Shown here one piece after another: positions 60,560 through 64,000 of a stretch of DNA of 64,000 nucleotides (position 1 is its first letter; every line of letters starts with the position of its first letter). Made by a program: the position numbers and the translations under genes. The notes below the pieces were generated by a model that searched no databases, was not told the DNA's origin, and saw only the letters and a program-made list of their open reading frames with translations. The DNA is from Subdoligranulum variabile (GTDB taxonomy: Bacteria; Bacillota; Clostridia; Oscillospirales; Ruminococcaceae). The stretch is from NCBI GenBank assembly GCA_003343905.1, contig QAKI01000012.1:1-64000 (forward strand). Direction: 5' to 3'.

Positions 60560-61492
60560 TCAAAAATGGAGCTGCCCGTCCAGCCAGCTTTCCTGCCGGG
60601 CGTCCCGGACCTCGTCGCCGGGCAGCGGCCCGCCGATGAGGAAAGGCGAAGCCGGGTCATGCAGCCGCCGGTTGCGGCGCACGGCTTCCGGGCTGGAGTT
60701 GGCGTAGCAGTAGCGGCACAGGTGGCCGCAACTGTCATAGGCGCCGATGTCCCCGCCCAAATAGCAGGCACATTCTTTCCGGCCGGGATGCACAGTGCCG
60801 GGCGGCGGGGTCAGCCGGGCATGGAGCGCATGTTCGTACACTTCCATCGTCATGCAACCGGTGCAGTCCACCCCGTAGGGGGCCAGTTCGTCCCCTTCGG
60901 CGCAGGCTTTGAGCCGCATATGGTGGCTTTTGGCGATGCGCGCCATCTCCCGTCCCAGCCGGATACGCAACGCCGCAGGCACGGCCTGTGCTTCGGGAAA
61001 GTTGCGCCGCACCTTTTGGTACAGGTCCAGAAAGCTGATGACGCAGACCTCCACACAGCCGTCCAGCGCGGCGGCCATCTCTTCAAAAGCCGCCAGATGC
61101 CGTTCCTCGGTGTACGCGCCGTTGAGCAGGATGGGGTCGTAGCGCCACGCCACCGCCGCCGGGCCGACAGCCGCGGACAGTGCGCGGATGTTCTCGATCA
61201 CCTGGGCCTTAGGCGGCACATGGGGTTCGATCTCCCGCCCGTAGGGCGTCAGCGTCACCGACCAGTGCTGCCCGGCATAAGGGCGCAAGGCGTCCAGGTG
61301 GGGTAGCATGGGGCCGGGGTTCTTGGTGCAGAACCCGATGAGGTCCACCACGTCGGGCGAAAGCGAATACCGGGTCACCCGCTGGGGCGCGTAGGGGCTG
61401 CGCACCAGTACATAGCCTTCTTTCAACCGGTTGAGGAACCAGGGCGTGTAAAAGGCCGGGATATCGGTGCGCATGCCGGTCTGCAAAATCAT
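60560..61492 (-). CDS. DUF1848 protein with C-terminal C-x3-C-x2-C motif
   Basis: A 310-residue cytoplasmic protein that starts MILQTGMRTDIPAFYTPWF, the DUF1848 hallmark, and has a TIM-barrel-like body. Near residue 265 it carries CGHLCRYCYANSS, a C-x3-C-x2-C cluster-type motif with an aromatic residue as in radical SAM enzymes, but at the wrong end of the chain. Earlier cysteines (DCTGCM, ECACYLGG) may bind a second cluster or zinc. Activity unknown. It begins one base after the amidotransferase stop. Confidence 0.85.
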   Translation of the reverse strand: MILQTGMRTDIPAFYTPWFLNRLKEGYVLVRSPYAPQRVTRYSLSPDVVDLIGFCTKNPGPMLPHLDALRPYAGQHWSVTLTPYGREIEPHVPPKAQVIENIRALSAAVGPAAVAWRYDPILLNGAYTEERHLAAFEEMAAALDGCVEVCVISFLDLYQKVRRNFPEAQAVPAALRIRLGREMARIAKSHHMRLKACAEGDELAPYGVDCTGCMTMEVYEHALHARLTPPPGTVHPGRKECACYLGGDIGAYDSCGHLCRYCYANSSPEAVRRNRRLHDPASPFLIGGPLPGDEVRDARQESWLDGQLHF

Positions 61493-61493
61493 C

Positions 61494-62612
61494 TTACTTC
61501 TGCGCCCAGATGGGGTCTTTCAGCACCCACTCGCCGTATTCGTTCTTCTCGAACAGGTCGGTGTTGTAGAACTTGTCGATGATGGACCAGAACTCGCTCT
61601 CGGTGTAGCCGCAGAACTCACAGAAGTCCCGCACACACAGCGGGTCCAGCTTGCCGTCCCGCGCCTTGATGATGGGAATGGCTTCCTCGCGGGTCATCAG
61701 GCCGTAGCGGATATAGCGGGCGGTGTAGTCGGTGGCGGCGGCATGGCCGAACTTGGGGTACTTGAGCCAGGAATGGACCAGGTAGGCGCGGGAGTCGATC
61801 TGGTCGAAGTTCTCGGCATGGTGGGTGCGGTCCCACTCGTGGGTCAGATCGTGGAAGCCGTGGGCCTTGGCGATCTGGTAGTTCTTGTAGCTGTTCCAGG
61901 GCACGAAGTAGCTCATGTAGAAGGGATCGAGCTTCTTCAGTTCCTCAGCGTCGGGGGCCAGGGTCAGGCTCAGGTCTTTCTCGGTGACGCCGTCGCCGAT
62001 CAGTTCTTCCATCGGGAAGCCCACGGCCACGCCGTTCTCGATCTGATCCATGGCGGAGTAAGTTTCCTTGTCGTTGCCGCCGCCGTACTCAAAGCTGACG
62101 TTCTCGCCGTAGCAGAGCATGGGGGTGTTGAACTTGGCGGCCATGTGCAGCGGGAAGGTGTAGATCAGGCGATCCACATACCAGGTGGGCTTGCCGTACT
62201 TTTCAAAGAATTTGCGCATGAGGGTCTTTTGGATCTTGATGTTGGGCTTGCAGGAGATGATGGTGCAGCCGAACTCCTCGCTGATGTTCTTGAGGTTGTG
62301 GATGCCCGCCTGGGTCATGGGGAAATTGTCCTCCACGCTGAACAGGATGGGATTCATGTGCATGACTTCCTTGAGCATCCAGACCTGAAAGTGGCTGTCC
62401 TTACCGCCGGACACCGCCACGGCACAGTCATAGCCGCCGGGGCCGTTCATGCCGCGGTACTTGTTACAAAAGGCCTCGAACTCCTTGAAGCGGGCGTCCC
62501 AGTCCACGTTCTTGCGGTTTTCGTAGTGGCGGCAGGCGCTGCAGACGCCTTCGGCATCAAACGTGATGCCGGGCCGGGTGTCGGGCATGGTACATTTTTT
62601 GCAGTAACGCAT
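61494..62612 (-). CDS. N-acetyl sugar amidotransferase (WbpG/PseA type)
   Basis: A 372-residue PP-loop enzyme that turns an N-acetyl group of a sugar into an acetamidino group, using ammonia from a glutaminase partner. Seen: N-terminal zinc knuckle RYCKKCTMPDTRPG with CSACRHYE, ATP loop AVSGGKDSHFQ, and WYVDRLIYTFP. The family modifies nonulosonic acids or diaminouronic acids in surface glycans. The usual hisH/hisF-like partners are not in this window. It has its own promoter. Confidence 0.9.
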   Translation of the reverse strand: MRYCKKCTMPDTRPGITFDAEGVCSACRHYENRKNVDWDARFKEFEAFCNKYRGMNGPGGYDCAVAVSGGKDSHFQVWMLKEVMHMNPILFSVEDNFPMTQAGIHNLKNISEEFGCTIISCKPNIKIQKTLMRKFFEKYGKPTWYVDRLIYTFPLHMAAKFNTPMLCYGENVSFEYGGGNDKETYSAMDQIENGVAVGFPMEELIGDGVTEKDLSLTLAPDAEELKKLDPFYMSYFVPWNSYKNYQIAKAHGFHDLTHEWDRTHHAENFDQIDSRAYLVHSWLKYPKFGHAAATDYTARYIRYGLMTREEAIPIIKARDGKLDPLCVRDFCEFCGYTESEFWSIIDKFYNTDLFEKNEYGEWVLKDPIWAQK

Positions 62613-62685
62613 GGGAATTCTCCTTTTATTCTGTGGCCCGCCATAGCGGCGGGGTGGCCATATCGTCCTCTGATCTTACGTTGGT

Positions 62686-62714
62686 ATTTTACCCCATTTG
62701 CCGCGGCGATGCAA
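62686..62714 (-). promoter_or_regulatory. Promoter of amidotransferase gene
   Basis: On the minus strand TTGCAT (62709-62714), 17 bases, TAAAAT (62686-62691). Confidence 0.75.
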
Positions 62715-62752
62715 GGGCGCGCCGGCAAAATTCACATTTGGCGGCGGCGCTC

Positions 62753-62781
62753 TTGCATTTTTGCCTGCGGTATTTTACAAT
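62753..62781 (+). promoter_or_regulatory. Promoter of DUF362 gene
   Basis: TTGCAT, a 17-base spacer and TACAAT, about 40 bases before the start codon. Confidence 0.78.
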
Positions 62782-62821
62782 AAGATATGAGCAAAACACC
62801 CATGAAAACAGGAGGCATCCC

Positions 62822-63823
62822 ATGTCTGCATCCAAAGTATATTTCACCGATCTGCGCACATCTTTTAACGAGAACCTGCCCCAGAAACTCGAACGGCTCA
62901 TCAAGACCGCCGGGATCGGCCAGATCGACTTTACCAACAAATTCACCGCCATCAAAATCCATTTTGGTGAGCCGGGCAACCTGGCTTTCCTGCGCCCCAA
63001 CTACGCGGCGGTGGTCGCCAAGGTCGTCAAGGAACTGGGCGGCAAGCCGTTCCTGACCGACTGCAACACGCTGTACGTCGGCGGGCGCAAGAACGCGCTG
63101 GACCACATCGACGCGGCCTACGCCAACGGTTTCTCGCCGTTTTCCACCGGCTGCCATGTCATCATCGCCGATGGCCTGAAAGGCACCGACGAGGCCCTGG
63201 TCCCCGTGGAGGGCGGCACCTATGTGAAGGAAGCCAAGATTGGCCGCGCCATCATGGACGCTGACGTGTTCATCTCCCTGGCCCACTTCAAGGGGCACGA
63301 ATGCACCGGCTTCGGTGGCGCGCTGAAGAACATCGGCATGGGCTGCGGTTCCCGCGCCGGCAAGATGGAGATGCACTCCGCGGGCAAGCCTTTCGTCAAC
63401 CAGGACGCCTGCATCGGCGTATGCCCGATGGACGCCGTCTGTGCCGCCCAGGACGAGAGCAACGACATCCTGAACTGCAAGATCGCCGAATACAGCAAAG
63501 CGGTGGTCAGCGGCCGTCCCCAGTTCCACATCAACATGGTCATCGACGTGTCCCCCTACTGCGACTGCCACGCCGAGAACGACGTGCCCATCGTGCCGGA
63601 CATCGGCATGTTCGCCAGCTTTGACCCGGTGGCGCTGGACCAGGCCTGTGTGGACGCGGTCAACCGCCAGCCCATCATGTCCGGCAGCCATCTGGACGAG
63701 GTAGCCCACGACCACCACGACCACTTCACCGATTCCAGCCCCGCCACCAACTGGAAGAGCTGCCTGGAACATGCCGAAAAGATTGGCCTGGGCACCCGCG
63801 AGTACGAACTCATCAAGATCTGA
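62822..63823 (+). CDS. DUF362 protein with a shortened ferredoxin region
   Basis: A 333-residue protein with the DUF362 core (KIHFGEPGNLAFLRPNY, TDCNTLYVGGRKNALDH, SLAHFKGHECTGFGGALKN, GCGSRAGKMEMH). Family members I know have two four-cysteine ferredoxin motifs between KPF and the DILN region. Here only QDACIGVCPMDAVCAAQ remains: the first motif's CIG seems joined to the second motif's IGVCP, and about 30 residues are gone. Cluster binding is therefore doubtful. The frame stays intact, so this is a clean internal deletion. ATG at 62822 follows GGAGG. Confidence 0.88.
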   Translation: MSASKVYFTDLRTSFNENLPQKLERLIKTAGIGQIDFTNKFTAIKIHFGEPGNLAFLRPNYAAVVAKVVKELGGKPFLTDCNTLYVGGRKNALDHIDAAYANGFSPFSTGCHVIIADGLKGTDEALVPVEGGTYVKEAKIGRAIMDADVFISLAHFKGHECTGFGGALKNIGMGCGSRAGKMEMHSAGKPFVNQDACIGVCPMDAVCAAQDESNDILNCKIAEYSKAVVSGRPQFHINMVIDVSPYCDCHAENDVPIVPDIGMFASFDPVALDQACVDAVNRQPIMSGSHLDEVAHDHHDHFTDSSPATNWKSCLEHAEKIGLGTREYELIKI

Positions 63824-63859
63824 CGGCAATTTTTGCCATCCTTATAAAATCCTTAGAAT

Positions 63860-63895
63860 CTCCTGTTATGCTGGTTCCGTACCAAATAACAGGAG
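63860..63895 (+). promoter_or_regulatory. Hairpin covering the ribosome site of the last gene
   Basis: CTCCTGTTAT (63860-63869) pairs perfectly with ATAACAGGAG (63886-63895), and TGGT/ACCA extends it inside. The right arm contains AGGAG of the ribosome site (AGGAGG 63891-63896) ten bases before ATG at 63906. When folded, the site is masked, so translation may depend on temperature, a ligand or another RNA. Confidence 0.65.
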
Positions 63896-63905
63896 GTTTT
63901 TTCTT

Positions 63906-64000
63906 ATGTCCCACGCTTCTTCCGCTTCCCTGCCCCGCGCCGGGCGCGCCCCCGCGGGCCTGAGCGACACCGCGCTCAAAGTGCTGGCCCTGGTGCTGAT
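63906..64000 (+). CDS. Start of a gene running off the window, possible TraX-like membrane protein
   Basis: Thirty-one codons are visible: MSHASSASLPRAGRAPAG, then LSDTALKVLALVLM. A disordered start followed by a hydrophobic helix with LK-x-LALVLM is seen at the start of TraX-type acyltransferase-like membrane proteins, but the visible part is too short to decide. A strong AGGAGG site lies in front, inside the hairpin. Confidence 0.45.
   Translation, partial: MSHASSASLPRAGRAPAGLSDTALKVLALVL

Noticed and set aside
1..64000. CRISPR arrays, tRNA or rRNA genes, transposases, integrases
   Set aside because: Both strands were read for repeated spacer structure, tRNA-like cloverleafs and recombinase proteins; none could be supported.

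Overview
The window reads as a chromosomal segment of a GC-rich low-redundancy Firmicute, most likely an Oscillospiraceae/Ruminococcaceae gut anaerobe of the Faecalibacterium-Subdoligranulum-Gemmiger type. Reasons: IspH fused to ribosomal protein S1, a CD1247-type zinc-ribbon protein, pyrophosphate-type phosphofructokinases, an hcp/ferredoxin pair with a Crp/Fnr regulator, Gram-positive style lipoproteins and strong AGGAGG ribosome sites. Promoters repeatedly show TTGNNN-17-TANAAT spacing. There is no prophage, transposase, CRISPR array, rRNA or tRNA. Family names are from recognition of motifs, not from a database search.

Layout. 1-3540: 3' end of thrS, then a lipoprotein plus YhfC-type membrane protease on the minus strand (promoter with a C9 tract), divergent from pnuC, which has an attenuator-like leader. 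3556-15695: ydcF, then a long plus-strand glycan operon: ABC exporter (Wzm/Wzt type), a GT52/polysialyltransferase-like enzyme, a KdsB-like cytidylyltransferase, a DRE-TIM aldolase fused to a second domain, a KdsC-like phosphatase, a DUF2142 membrane protein, two glycosyltransferases and a DUF2304 protein. This looks like a system that makes a CMP-activated ulosonic acid and puts it into an exported surface polymer, unusual for a Gram-positive.

15752-24875: small conserved protein; a mannosyltransferase-like gene broken by one TAG; CD1247-type protein; efp; endonuclease IV-like/yqeG; rpsU; an acyltransferase-like membrane protein; a Cof-type HAD; two tandem PPi-phosphofructokinases, the second preceded by paired palindromes. 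24947-44143: minus-strand genes including a double GT-C protein, cysS, pgsA, rimO, recX, recA, prmC, DUF1385, a two-component system with a lipoprotein, then a Crp/Fnr regulator divergent from ferredoxin-hcp.

44144-59769: deoC with a coupled 52-residue membrane protein, gtrA, ispH-rpsA, plsC, cmk, yhiN-like, and upstream in the same direction a second surface-glycan cluster (GT-C-like proteins, two GT2 enzymes, FAD oxidoreductase, isomerase, epimerase, and one frameshifted membrane protein). 60006-64000: Dabb protein, small protein, DUF1848, N-acetyl sugar amidotransferase, a DUF362 protein that seems to have lost one ferredoxin motif, and the start of a further gene behind an RBS-masking hairpin. 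The most interesting themes are the CMP-ulosonate module, several strong cis-regulatory structures, and three genes that appear damaged.
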